Notes: generated from the letters alone by a model not told the origin. DNA of 64,000 bases from Bacillus sp. EB600 (GCF_024494385.1 NZ_JAEVLT010000003.1:124001-188000); one strand, 5' to 3'. Positions 54,125 through 62,602 are shown, numbered from the stretch's first letter. Made by a program: numbers and translations.

Positions 54125-55297
54125 ATGGCGGATGTTCGATTAGAGGTTTATAGAATTCGGCGGCGAAATAGAGCAATTAAACAGTTTTTAATTCTATTTC
54201 TTGCAACAGCAATCATCACCTTTGTTCCAGGTTACTTCTATTATTCTTCGAAAAATACGAAAGCAGAATCTGGTGTCAGCAAAAATCAAAGTTCAAAAGT
54301 AAATCCACCGCTTAAAAAGAAAGTTGCCGCATCCGCACCTCAAGTGGAAGATATTACGAATGACCCAGCCATTTATGAGTATCTAAAAAGCTTGAATTTT
54401 ACCGGTACTGCATTAGTTGTAAAAGACAATAAGGTCATATTAAATAAAGGTTTCGGCTACGCTGATAGTGAGAAAAAATTATCGAATAATTCGCAAACTG
54501 TATTCTACATTGGTTCGATTACAAAGGTATTTATATCTGCCTCAATCATGCAGCAGCAAGAAAAAGGAAAGATAAATATCAATGACCCAGTGGCAAAATA
54601 TATCCCGGACTTTCCAAACGGAAAAGAAATTACCTTATATCATTTATTAACACATACGTCAGGAATTCCTGAACATTCGGAAACAACGCAGAAAATTTCC
54701 CATGATGATTTGATCAAGAAAATTGAAAAAGGAAAATTAAAATTCAAACCAGGTTCAGAATGGAATTATAGTGATTCTAACTATACAATCCTAGCGTATA
54801 TTTTGGAAAAAGTAACAGGTGAACCGCTTGAAACGTATGTAAAACAGCATGTCTTTGATGTAGCGGGTATGGAACATACCGGGTTTGGAGAAGCATTTTA
54901 CAAGGAGCCATTTCCTTCAAAAGGATACAAGCAAAAGGGCGGAACCATGATCACTCCAGACCTTCCTGATATGTCCCAGTTGTTTGGCTGCGGGGATGTT
55001 TATACAACAGCCTATGACATGTATCTATTTGATAAAGCCCTTTATACCGGTAAATTGATGTCCCAAAAAAGCTTGAAGCAGTTTTTTACACCATTTAAGC
55101 ATAATTACGCCCTAGGTTTGTACAGTGACCCTGGTAGTTATTCTGACCACGGTGTACTCCCCGGCTGGAATACTCTTAATAGTTTTAGCAAAAGTGGAAG
55201 TACTTACGTTGTCCTCTTATCCAACGTCCAAAACGGCGTAAAATCACTTGGCGTCGTCAACAATCAAATTTATCTCATGCTGAGAAATAAGCATTAA
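54125..55297 (+). CDS. Membrane-anchored serine hydrolase of the beta-lactamase/DD-peptidase family
   Basis: A 390-residue class C beta-lactamase-like protein. A basic N-terminus and one membrane helix (FLILFLATAIITFVPGYFYY) anchor it outside the cell; a Ser/Lys-rich linker follows. The catalytic SxxK is in YIGSITKVFIS, the YxN is in WNYSDSNYTIL, and the HTG-like end is in GVLPGWNTLN (weak). I chose ATG 54125 with AAAGGTG 9 bases upstream over 54083. It may act on peptidoglycan or D-amino peptides. Resistance to beta-lactams cannot be inferred. Confidence 0.85.
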   Translation: MADVRLEVYRIRRRNRAIKQFLILFLATAIITFVPGYFYYSSKNTKAESGVSKNQSSKVNPPLKKKVAASAPQVEDITNDPAIYEYLKSLNFTGTALVVKDNKVILNKGFGYADSEKKLSNNSQTVFYIGSITKVFISASIMQQQEKGKININDPVAKYIPDFPNGKEITLYHLLTHTSGIPEHSETTQKISHDDLIKKIEKGKLKFKPGSEWNYSDSNYTILAYILEKVTGEPLETYVKQHVFDVAGMEHTGFGEAFYKEPFPSKGYKQKGGTMITPDLPDMSQLFGCGDVYTTAYDMYLFDKALYTGKLMSQKSLKQFFTPFKHNYALGLYSDPGSYSDHGVLPGWNTLNSFSKSGSTYVVLLSNVQNGVKSLGVVNNQIYLMLRNKH

Positions 55298-55354
55298 GTG
55301 GAAGGCAAAGCGCTTTCCGCTTTTTTATTGAAAGTGAGGAATCCAAAACGGAAA

Positions 55355-55383
55355 ATTGGAAGGTGCCTTTTGCACCTTCCAAT
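55355..55383. terminator. Bidirectional hairpin between convergent genes
   Basis: ATTGGAAGGTGC (55355-55366) and GCACCTTCCAAT (55372-55383), perfect 12-bp stem with a 5-base loop, but without a T run. A weaker AAGCGC...GCTTTTTT element (55309-55327) lies closer to the hydrolase stop. Confidence 0.55.
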
Positions 55384-55474
55384 TACTTGCTGTTAACATT
55401 TATCCGTATCCATTTAGGGATTTTCACATACCTTACGTTACATTTTTAGGTAAATACAAGTGACTGTTTAAGGG

Positions 55475-55813
55475 TTAACAGCCGCAGCCGCAGCCACCCA
55501 TCGAATGGCCGCCAAAGCCCATTCCACTGTAGCCTGTAACCCCGCCGTAGCCTGGATAACCAGCATATCCATGGTAACCGCCGTAACCTACAGGATAACC
55601 GCCACCCATACCGGCGAAAGCACCTGGATAACCGCCGCCCATACCGGCGAAAGCACCTGGATAACCACCACCGACACCCATGCCGGCAGCATAGCCGCCT
55701 GGATAACCACCCATTATTCCTGGCCCTACGCCAAATCCACCAGGATAGCCACCCATGTACCCTGCTCCGGGATAACCACCAACACCCATTCCTCCAAAAA
55801 ACTGTCTATCCAT
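55475..55813 (-). CDS. GYPG-repeat, glycine/tyrosine-rich protein, likely spore-associated
   Basis: A 112-residue low-complexity protein: repeats of GGYPGG and GAFAGMGGGYP (two exact tandem copies), Gly ~45%, Tyr ~13%, Met-rich, ending GGHSMGGCGCGC. AGGAGGAG precedes the ATG by 7-8 bases. Similar Gly/Tyr-rich proteins sit in spore coats and exosporia, where Tyr and Cys allow cross-linking; that role is inferred. No signal peptide. Confidence 0.75.
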   Translation of the reverse strand: MDRQFFGGMGVGGYPGAGYMGGYPGGFGVGPGIMGGYPGGYAAGMGVGGGYPGAFAGMGGGYPGAFAGMGGGYPVGYGGYHGYAGYPGYGGVTGYSGMGFGGHSMGGCGCGC

Positions 55814-55917
55814 TTCGCACTCCTCCTCTTTTCATTACAAAAACAGTGTATGTGTCTTAATAAGGGGAGGAGTAGGTTCATGCCCATCTTCTGGTATTAA
55901 TTATAGTTTTAAGCACG

Positions 55918-56026
55918 CTACAAGCTATCCGTATTCCGTATTTCTATGCATAGCCGAGTAGGTAGAAGCTGATCCTTCTGTGCTTGGCGATCAGCTGGAT
56001 GCCGATAGGAAGCCCGCCTTGTAACT
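55918..56026 (-). pseudogene. Possible 3' ghost of an amidase gene
   Basis: The minus strand reads QGGLPIGIQLIAKHR, the 'GLPiGvQlig' segment near the C-terminus of GatA/amidase-signature enzymes, then loses the frame. It lies directly after the MFS stop codon. Very short, so uncertain. Confidence 0.4.
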
Positions 56027-57352
56027 TTAGTTTGCCATTTTATGTGCTGCAGGTACTTTTTTTGCTTTTCTTGCGCCAGGTTTAACAAAGACCATGGCAA
56101 CCATTCCGATTACAGCGGCAATAGCTGCTGCCACAAACATGGAGGAGTATCCATAGCTGACAACTAAAAATCCAGTTAAAGTAGGTGCAATAATGGTTGC
56201 TGTATTCGTGATAAAGTGGGTAATACCGCCAAATGTTCCGGCGCGGGTTGGTTCAGTGTCAACAACAACGGTCCAATAAACAGAGTTTGGCAGGAAGTTG
56301 AAGGCATTACCAACGGCCATTAACGTTAAAACGCCGGCAACACTGTGCAATGTAGGAATCAGCATAAAGCAAATAGCTGTCAGAAATAAGGAAACAACAG
56401 CAAGTCCTGAACGGGCAATCCGCAAGCTTCCTGTTTTTGCACGCAAAGCGTCAGAAATTTTACCACCGAGTAATACCGTAAAGATGGCACCAACCCAAGG
56501 AATCATGCCTAGATACCATAAAGAAGACAATTCAAAGCCAAATTGATCCTGCAGGTATTTAGGTGTCCAAGTAAGTAGTAAGAAGTTAACGTATTGGAAA
56601 GCAAAATAGCCGATTGCGTTAAAAATTAATGTCGGGTTTTTGAAGAAGTGATACCACTTAACGGAATCGTCGTTTTGATCAACGATTGTTTCATTTGCTA
56701 ATAAACCTTCCTTTGAACGAATTCTGGCAAGTTCATCCTTTGAAACCTTTGCATGATCCTCAGGCATGTCTTTAAACATTTTGGACCAGATAATAATCCA
56801 CACAAACCCTAAAGCGCCAAGAAGGATAAAGACCAATTTCCAGCTTGCAATCGATAAAAGGCCAACAGCTACCGGAGCGGTTAACAATGCGCCTAACGGA
56901 GTACCTAATAAACCTACAGATGCGGCAATACCGCGTTCTTTTGGAGCTGCCCAGTTTGCATTTGTTTTATTAATCGTCGAAAACATTGGGCCTTCCGAAA
57001 ATCCGAAAAGAATTCGCACCATTGCAAAGCCTGCTAAAGCGGAGCCGCCGAAAAGCGCTTGGCCTACATTGCCGGCAATGGCTGTTGCCATGACGAAAAT
57101 CGACCAACTAATTCCGATTACCATCCAAACAAACTTTGGACCTTTTTTATCGGAAAGAATTCCTCCAAAAAGAGAACCAAATAAATATCCATAGCCGAAG
57201 TATCCAAGTACTGCTCCCCAAGCAATCTTGTCAAAACCAAATTCCTGGATAATCGCCCCTTGTCCGTATGAAATAGCCCCTCTGTCTATGTAGTTGATAA
57301 TGACCATGATTACCATCATGGTCATAATTTTATAACGATAGTTTTTCCGCAT
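56027..57352 (-). CDS. MFS transporter of the anion:cation symporter family
   Basis: A 441-residue, 12-helix carrier of the ExuT/GudP/DgoT type. The signature NYIDRGAISYGQGAI follows helix 1, with FGGILSDKKGPKFVW at loop 2-3 and a ~40-residue central loop. AAAGGGGGAAATTTACT precedes the ATG. Substrates of this family are sugar acids and related organic anions. No enzyme genes are adjacent; an amidase ghost lies downstream. Confidence 0.88.
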   Translation of the reverse strand: MRKNYRYKIMTMMVIMVIINYIDRGAISYGQGAIIQEFGFDKIAWGAVLGYFGYGYLFGSLFGGILSDKKGPKFVWMVIGISWSIFVMATAIAGNVGQALFGGSALAGFAMVRILFGFSEGPMFSTINKTNANWAAPKERGIAASVGLLGTPLGALLTAPVAVGLLSIASWKLVFILLGALGFVWIIIWSKMFKDMPEDHAKVSKDELARIRSKEGLLANETIVDQNDDSVKWYHFFKNPTLIFNAIGYFAFQYVNFLLLTWTPKYLQDQFGFELSSLWYLGMIPWVGAIFTVLLGGKISDALRAKTGSLRIARSGLAVVSLFLTAICFMLIPTLHSVAGVLTLMAVGNAFNFLPNSVYWTVVVDTEPTRAGTFGGITHFITNTATIIAPTLTGFLVVSYGYSSMFVAAAIAAVIGMVAMVFVKPGARKAKKVPAAHKMAN

Positions 57353-58806
57353 AGTAAATTTCCCCCTTTAATGGTTTGAAATTTCCCCATTCCCGCTAAA
57401 CTTACTTGGTGTTACTGCTGTTTTCCCCTATTTTCATTTCTTCTTTGACTAATTCCCCACAAAAACGGGGACATGTCATCTATGGATCTAGTAGGAAATA
57501 GCAGACTAAAATCCATTCTCCTTCATTAGCTATTAATGAAGTGGTCAGCATTCAAGTGTGCTATGACTTGATAACCATTCAACCGTTGGAATCGATTAAA
57601 AAAGATCCTTTTCTAGTACTCGTATGTTTGGAGAAGCCCTAGTTAGTAAAAGGTTGTGAAAGGACTCACATTGTAATGATGAACAAGAAAGCTTTTCTGT
57701 GGTCTCTAAGAGGTAATTTATGAAAGGGCTTACAAGATACTGTTCCTTGAAGAAGTTTAAAATAGGGAATTTATAAATACCATAAATCTGAAAATAAAAC
57801 GATCATTGCAGCTTCTGTTCACCGTGAAAAGGCTTACATGATTGTGCTAGCTAATAAGTCCATTCCAAATGCTCCTCTAATCAAAAAAACTATTTTACAA
57901 TACGTTTAGAATAGTTTTGTCATTCCCCCCTTTATAAAAATGCTACAACTTTTCAAATTATTTGTAAATAGATAATATATTAAAATATTATTCTAAAAAT
58001 TTTAATTACAGTTTAAAAAAGAGTTTTCTTTAAAGGAATGATAATTTTAAAAAATCGGACCTTGCCGTTATGTCCGATTTGCAAGGCTATAGCAGTTAAA
58101 TAGATAAAAGTGTAAAAGGGGATTGTTAAAAGTGTATTGTAGAAAAATGAACACTGAATCTGAGGTCTTTCTGCTAAAGTGCTCCGATAGAAAAAGGAGG
58201 GCAAAAGGGAAGTAGTAGAATAGTGAGGAAATCTACTAAGTCAAAAGGTAGACAAAAAGTCACCATGATAGTAGGGGGTGCCTATTACCATGGGAATATT
58301 TTTTTTCTAGGATTTTTCCCAATTTTTATATAGGTTTCACCCTCAGTGGTTCTAAATAACTTTATCCCAAACAATTTGAGTGGTGTAAAGATTTCTTTCA
58401 TATGAAGTAATGGCACGTAAGACATCTCTCTTTCTTATTTTATAATTCTAGTATATCTTAATATTTAGAAAATAGCAGGAAGCTGTTCTCGATAAGAAAC
58501 GACAATAGTAAAGAAAAAAAGATATATCTTAGGACTATATCCCAAAAAAGATGAAAAAATTAAAGGAATATGTCAAAATTGGTAGAATAATCAAATCATT
58601 ATACCTATAAAAGTAAGGACTCAGCTGTTAAAAAATCTGGTAAATAGTCTTCAATTTAGTTTTATGGTAAAATAAAAAAGTTGTTGATTATTCTTGAACC
58701 ATTCTATGCTGAGCAGGTGATTCCACGGAACAGAAGGAAGAAGCTTCGCAACTGTAAGTGTAGGCGTGATTCTCTCGAGTGAAATTTAGCATAAGGGGAA
58801 ATGAAC
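57353..58806. other. Gene-free 1.45-kb stretch before galE
   Basis: No supported gene. A 45-codon open stretch at about 57763-57909 (YKYHKSENKTIIAASVHREK, then AYMIVLANKSIP) looks like a decayed fragment I cannot name. A hairpin with AAATCGGAC (58052-58060) and GTCCGATTT (58072-58080) lacks a T run. Near 58707-58790, CTATGCT and AGCATAAG flank a possible leader structure ahead of galE. Confidence 0.4.
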
Positions 58807-59778
58807 ATGATTCTTGTTGTTGGCGGAGCCGGATATATCGGCAGTCACCTTGTGAAGGAATTAGTTGAAAAGGAAGAAGTTATTGTGCTTGATAACCTAT
58901 CTACTGGTCACCGAGAAGCGGTGGACAGCAGGGCTATTTTTGTTAAAGGTAATCTTGGGGATGAAGACGATCTGCAAATGATCTTTTCAAGTTATCCGAT
59001 TAATGCAGTTATGCATTTTGCGGCAAACAGTCTTGTTGGCGAGTCTGTCGTCGATCCGTTAAAGTATTATCAAAACAATGTGGCATCTACTTTAACATTA
59101 TTAAAAATGATGTTAAAGCATAATATTAAAAACTTTATTTTCTCTTCAACAGCTGCAACTTATGGAATTCCAAATGTTGAAATCATTGATGAAGAATGCC
59201 CAACCGCACCGATTAATCCATATGGTCAATCAAAGCTAATGGTGGAGCATATTCTTGCTGATTTTTCAAAAGCTTATGGTTTGAATTATGTTGTTCTTCG
59301 CTATTTTAACGCGGCCGGAGCTCATCGTTCTGCTGAAATTGGGGAAAGTCACAGCCCGGAAACTCATTTAATCCCGATTATTCTACAGCACCTTGCCGGT
59401 AAACGTGAGAAGGTATCTGTATTTGGTACCGATTATGACACAGCAGATGGGACTTGCGTGCGCGATTACATTCACGTAACCGATTTAGCTAATGCTCATA
59501 TTCTCGCCCTTGAAGCCTTGCTGAATGGGAAGAAGTCGACGGAAGTTTATAATCTTGGCAATGGCCTTGGTTATTCTGTTAAAGAAGTGATTGAGACCTG
59601 TGAAAAAGTGACTGGCAGGAAAGCAGTGGTTGAGATGGCCTCACGACGCGCGGGGGATCCAGCAAGACTTGTTGCTACTTCTCAAAAGATTTTTACAGAG
59701 CTTGGCTGGAAAGCAGAACGTAATTTAGAAATGATTATCGCTAGTGCCTGGAAATGGCACCAGGAGCAGACATACTAA
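58807..59778 (+). CDS. galE: UDP-glucose 4-epimerase
   Basis: A 323-residue short-chain dehydrogenase-fold enzyme interconverting UDP-glucose and UDP-galactose, used for cell-surface polysaccharide. The NAD site is VVGGAGYIGSHL, the catalytic YxxxK is in PYGQSKLMVE, and SSTAATYG carries the catalytic Ser/Thr. AAGGGG 8 bases before ATG 58807 favours it over 58801. No galKT genes nearby. Confidence 0.93.
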   Translation: MILVVGGAGYIGSHLVKELVEKEEVIVLDNLSTGHREAVDSRAIFVKGNLGDEDDLQMIFSSYPINAVMHFAANSLVGESVVDPLKYYQNNVASTLTLLKMMLKHNIKNFIFSSTAATYGIPNVEIIDEECPTAPINPYGQSKLMVEHILADFSKAYGLNYVVLRYFNAAGAHRSAEIGESHSPETHLIPIILQHLAGKREKVSVFGTDYDTADGTCVRDYIHVTDLANAHILALEALLNGKKSTEVYNLGNGLGYSVKEVIETCEKVTGRKAVVEMASRRAGDPARLVATSQKIFTELGWKAERNLEMIIASAWKWHQEQTY

Positions 59779-59827
59779 TATTTTAATGTTCAATTGGAAA
59801 TGGCATAATATATATTTGGTAATTAAG

Positions 59828-59864
59828 AAACAAGCAGATAATGTCTTTTGAACTCTGCTTGTTT
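59828..59864 (+). terminator. Probable terminator after galE
   Basis: AAACAAGCAGA (59828-59838) pairs with TCTGCTTGTTT (59854-59864). Perfect 11-bp stem; weak T tail. Confidence 0.65.
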
Positions 59865-59906
59865 CGTGAAGAAAAAACAGACTAAAATAAGCCCTTTACA
59901 ACTCAA

Positions 59907-60668
59907 TTATTCATTTACCACAATGGCATTAAATCCAGCATTCCTTGCTTTTGCGGCTAGAGAGTCTGCATTTCCTTTTGTTGCGAAAGCACCAATTTGG
60001 ACTTTATACAAACCATGTCTTAGTACAACAAAGGCATCAAAACCTTTCACTTTCGCTTCTGCTGCAAGGTTGTCCGCATTTGTCTTGTTACTGAATGCAC
60101 CAATTTGGACTCTATACAGAACAGTTGGTTTTTTAGTTAAATGAAATGCTCTAGCTAACCCATTGACATGTCCTCTGGCAATCTCCGTTAAGAAACTTGA
60201 ATTTTTTAGTTCAGCAGCATCATTTGCATTATCGATAAATCCATTTTCCGTTAACAAAGCTGGCATTCTTGATTGCCGTAATACATGAAAGTCGGCTGTT
60301 TTTTCACCACGATTAGCAAAATCTACTATCTTTAGAACCTCTTCATGAATAATATTTTGATAAGTTGTTGTAGGGGCCCCACTACCTGGGTAAATATAAC
60401 TTTCGAAACCCGTACCCCCACCGGAGTTGATATGAATAGAAAGATAATAATCTGCTCCCCAATTGTTTGCAGCATCTGTTCTTTCACTTAAGCTAACAGT
60501 CTGATCGCTTGTCCTACTTAACATGACTAAAACACCTTCATACTCATTAAGTAAGATGTCCCTTAAAGTCGTAGCGATTTGTAAAGTGATATTCTTTTCT
60601 TGCAGACCACTACCCACGGCTCCAGAGTCTGTACCTCCATGTCCAGGGTCAATAAATAGTTTTACCAT
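59907..60668 (-). CDS. cwlC: Sporulation mother-cell N-acetylmuramoyl-L-alanine amidase CwlC
   Basis: A 253-residue amidase_3 enzyme, closely matching B. subtilis CwlC (255 residues). The zinc amidase domain (1-~175) has FIDPGHGGTDSGAVG, ADYYLSIHINSGGGTGFESY and MPALLTENGFIDN. Two SPOR-type half repeats form the C-terminus (YRVQIGAFSNKTNADNLAAE and YKVQIGAFATKGNADSLAAK). There is no signal peptide, as in CwlC, which lyses the mother cell from inside late in sporulation. AGGAGGTG precedes the ATG by 8-9 bases. In B. subtilis the gene is driven by SigK; I could not define that promoter here. Confidence 0.95.
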   Translation of the reverse strand: MVKLFIDPGHGGTDSGAVGSGLQEKNITLQIATTLRDILLNEYEGVLVMLSRTSDQTVSLSERTDAANNWGADYYLSIHINSGGGTGFESYIYPGSGAPTTTYQNIIHEEVLKIVDFANRGEKTADFHVLRQSRMPALLTENGFIDNANDAAELKNSSFLTEIARGHVNGLARAFHLTKKPTVLYRVQIGAFSNKTNADNLAAEAKVKGFDAFVVLRHGLYKVQIGAFATKGNADSLAAKARNAGFNAIVVNE

Positions 60669-61191
60669 TATTTAATCACCTCCAATAATAAGATATTAAA
60701 AAGGCGAATAAATGCTTGTACTAATAAAATGTAAGATAAAAATTATGCGTTTATCACAAGGGACAAATCGATTAATAGGGAATAAATTACTTCTGATAAT
60801 TTCTTTGCCATTGGAAATAAAAAAGTCGTTCATGAACTTTGTTCCATTTCATTAGGAATTCCTTTTTATAATAGAATGTCATGAGGTCTAAAATAATTTT
60901 CTTATTCAATCATCCTTTTGCTAAAAAACGAACCACGTATATTCAACATGGGGAAAGCTCGCCGATTGGTGAGCTTTTTTGCCATTTTTGCATGCCAAGA
61001 TCGATGTCAAAACGTTTGTCATTTTGACTTTACATTTCTAAAAGCAACTTAAAACGGAACCCTTTAAAGTTCGAAAGTCAAGGTTTTTTTATTTGTAACT
61101 TTAAGATCTTCATAAAAAATTACCAATATTCAGTTTTATGCCCTTTACGCAGTAATAATAGTTTTATATAATAGAAAATACAACACATAAA
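60669..61191. other. Gap between cwlC and the riboswitch
   Basis: A hairpin with T run at 60954-60980 (AAAGCTC...GAGCTTTTTT) looks like a terminator without an obvious gene. A promoter for the riboswitch should lie near 61140-61175 (TTTATATAATAG at ~61162 resembles a -10). Confidence 0.45.
60954..60982 (+). terminator. Orphan Rho-independent terminator
   Basis: AAAGCTC (60954-60960) pairs with GAGCTTT (60971-60977), T run follows. No plus-strand gene precedes it within 1 kb. Confidence 0.65.
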
Positions 61192-61283
61192 TCGTTCGAA
61201 AAGGCAAAGCTATTGAAAAATAGTGACGCAAAGCTTAAGGGGCTAATGTTTACACAACAATGCCAGCCAGTTACCGAACACGA
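61192..61283 (+). promoter_or_regulatory. Cyclic di-GMP-I (GEMM) riboswitch
   Basis: The conserved core is present in order: AAGGCAAAGC, GTGACGCAAAGC, GGGGCTAATG, TGCCAGCC and GTTACCGAAC, with P1 formed by GTTCG (61194-61198) and CGAAC (61275-61279). This is the class I c-di-GMP aptamer layout. Immediately downstream CTCCTGC (61284-61290) can pair with GCAAAGGAG (61303-61311), which would hide the Shine-Dalgarno of the next ORF, so control is probably at translation. Confidence 0.85.
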
Positions 61284-61321
61284 CTCCTGCGATTTATGTC
61301 CAGCAAAGGAGGAAACCTATT

Positions 61322-61501
61322 GTGTTAAAAAGTAAGTTCATGAAAATGAAGTATTATTGGCACCTGTTCCAGCAACGTCACCATGAGCTACTCCTGAAGG
61401 AATGCATAAGTGAAGAATTGCAATCCAAACTAAAGATCAAAGCATTGTACCATCAAAGCAAAGTACTAGAATTATTTTACAAAATGGAATGTAGTGTTTA
61501 A
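61322..61501 (+). CDS. Small protein under c-di-GMP riboswitch control (59 residues)
   Basis: A GTG start with AAAGGAGG 9 bases upstream opens MLKSKFMKMKYYWHLFQQRH and onward; helical and Lys/Glu/His-rich (HELLLKECISEELQSKLKIK), ending YKMECSV. No membrane segment. I do not recognise a family. Its place 38 bases after a c-di-GMP aptamer points to a role in lifestyle choice (motility, matrix, sporulation), by inference only. A terminator follows at 61566. Confidence 0.65.
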   Translation: MLKSKFMKMKYYWHLFQQRHHELLLKECISEELQSKLKIKALYHQSKVLELFYKMECSV

Positions 61502-61530
61502 ATAAAAAGTGAAAGCGGTTTCAAAATACA

Positions 61531-61552
61531 AAGGGACGGTTCTTTTGTTCCT
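61531..61552. repeat. GGGACGGTTCTTTTGTTCC word
   Basis: AAGGGACGGTTCTTTTGTTCC, shared with 62458-62477 and, in its first half, with 11457 and 28709. Confidence 0.6.
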
Positions 61553-61565
61553 TTTTTCAATTAAC

Positions 61566-61594
61566 AAGCCTTGGGAACTCCCTAGGCTTTTTTA
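61566..61594 (+). terminator. Rho-independent terminator after the riboswitch-controlled ORF
   Basis: AAGCCTTGGG (61566-61575) pairs with CCCTAGGCTT (61580-61589), followed by TTTTTA. Confidence 0.85.
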
Positions 61595-61759
61595 TTTTGG
61601 GTAAGGACAAAGCTTAACGCCTTTTGTAATAAACGATTAAAGAATAAGGGATAAAATATTTTGAAAAAAGGACTAATTTTAATAAAAAATTAAAAAAACA
61701 ATATTAGCATATTCCTTGTGTTTAAATTGCTTCTATAAAATTTTAAGGAGATTCTATCT

Positions 61760-62254
61760 ATGAAAATGAAATTGGTACTACTGATTGCAGCAACTGTCTT
61801 AAGTATTTCGGTATTAAGTGCTTGCGGAAACAATTCGAAACAAACAAATCAAGCAGCAGCATCAACGAACTCATCAACTCAAAAGGCTGCTGACCATTCA
61901 ACAGCATCAACGACTGCTGCTGATCAAAAAGCTGTAAATACTAGTGCAGCAAGTAATTCAAGTGCTTCTGCACAGGCTTCAACTGGAAAGTTAGTTGAAA
62001 TTACTGTCAATGCAAAGGATTTCGAATACGACAAAAAAGTCCTTCATGTTAAAAAAGGAGATAAAGTAAAATTAACGCTGAAAAGTGATGATGATGGCGG
62101 ACATGGATTTGCTCTTCCTGCCTATAACATAAATCTTCAGAAAAATGGAAGTGCTGAATTTACAGCTGATAAAACAGGCACCTATGAATATCATTGCTCT
62201 GTCATGTGTGGATCTGGTCATACAAATATGACAGGTAAGCTGGTAGTTGAATAG
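61760..62254 (+). CDS. Cupredoxin lipoprotein with a CuA-type copper site
   Basis: A 164-residue secreted lipoprotein: signal peptide with lipobox LSVLSACG (Cys22 lipidated), a Ser/Thr/Ala-rich tether of ~55 residues, then a ~90-residue cupredoxin domain (LVEITVNAKDFEYDKKVLHV). The C-terminal CSVMCGSGHTNM has the Cx3Cx3Hx2M spacing of the binuclear CuA site of cytochrome oxidase subunit II, and DDGGHGFALP supplies the other His. It probably carries electrons or copper at the outer membrane face. No oxidase gene adjoins. AAGGAGATTC precedes the ATG. Confidence 0.88.
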   Translation: MKMKLVLLIAATVLSISVLSACGNNSKQTNQAAASTNSSTQKAADHSTASTTAADQKAVNTSAASNSSASAQASTGKLVEITVNAKDFEYDKKVLHVKKGDKVKLTLKSDDDGGHGFALPAYNINLQKNGSAEFTADKTGTYEYHCSVMCGSGHTNMTGKLVVE

Positions 62255-62292
62255 AAAAAGATAATGGTATTCCTTCCATATAAAAGACTATC

Positions 62293-62341
62293 GACAAACG
62301 CTATTCCAAATCTTTGTTTTGAATTAGCGTTTGTCTTTTTA
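62293..62341 (+). terminator. Rho-independent terminator after the cupredoxin gene
   Basis: GACAAACGCT (62293-62302) pairs with AGCGTTTGTC (62326-62335), with further ATTC/GAAT pairing, then TTTTT. Confidence 0.9.
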
Positions 62342-62502
62342 TGCCTAGACGAACTGCAGCTTTAGAAGATGTCCTAATCGATGCTTTTGGAGCTTTCCTT
62401 GCGTTAACCATCTTATTTTTATTTGAAAAAGTACGAAGGCGAACGAGTATGAACACTAGGGACGGTTCTTTTGTTCCAAGCGAACCGCGGAATAAGTGTT
62501 GA
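62341..62502 (+). pseudogene. C-terminal ghost of a VanZ-like membrane protein gene
   Basis: The frame RRTAALEDVLIDAFGAFLAL, then TILFLFEKVRRR, matches the last part of VanZ-family proteins ('xEDvliDtxGaxlg' plus the final helix). It then runs through the GGGACGGTTCT repeat to a stop at 62502. The first ~100 residues are gone and no ribosome binding site is present. Confidence 0.5.
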
Positions 62503-62602
62503 ACTCGGCGGAATAATGGGTAAAACTCGCGGAATACAAGTAGATTTCAGCGGAATAACCCGAAAAGTTGGCGGAATCAGGCCCCAAATCGGCGGAATCA
62601 GA
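62482..62602. repeat. Phased array G: GGCGGAAT word, period exactly 21 bp
   Basis: CGGAAT starts at 62488, 62509, 62530, 62551, 62572 and 62593, six units at exactly 21 bases. Spacers vary. Directly preceded by a GGGACGGTTCT word (62459) and located between the VanZ ghost and the convergent ilvB gene. Confidence 0.93.

Noticed and set aside
61247-61334. 29-codon Cys-rich frame (CDLCPAKEETYC) overlapping the riboswitch
   Set aside because: Its apparent start and ribosome binding site are the conserved GGGGCTAATG of the c-di-GMP aptamer, and the aptamer core explains the sequence.
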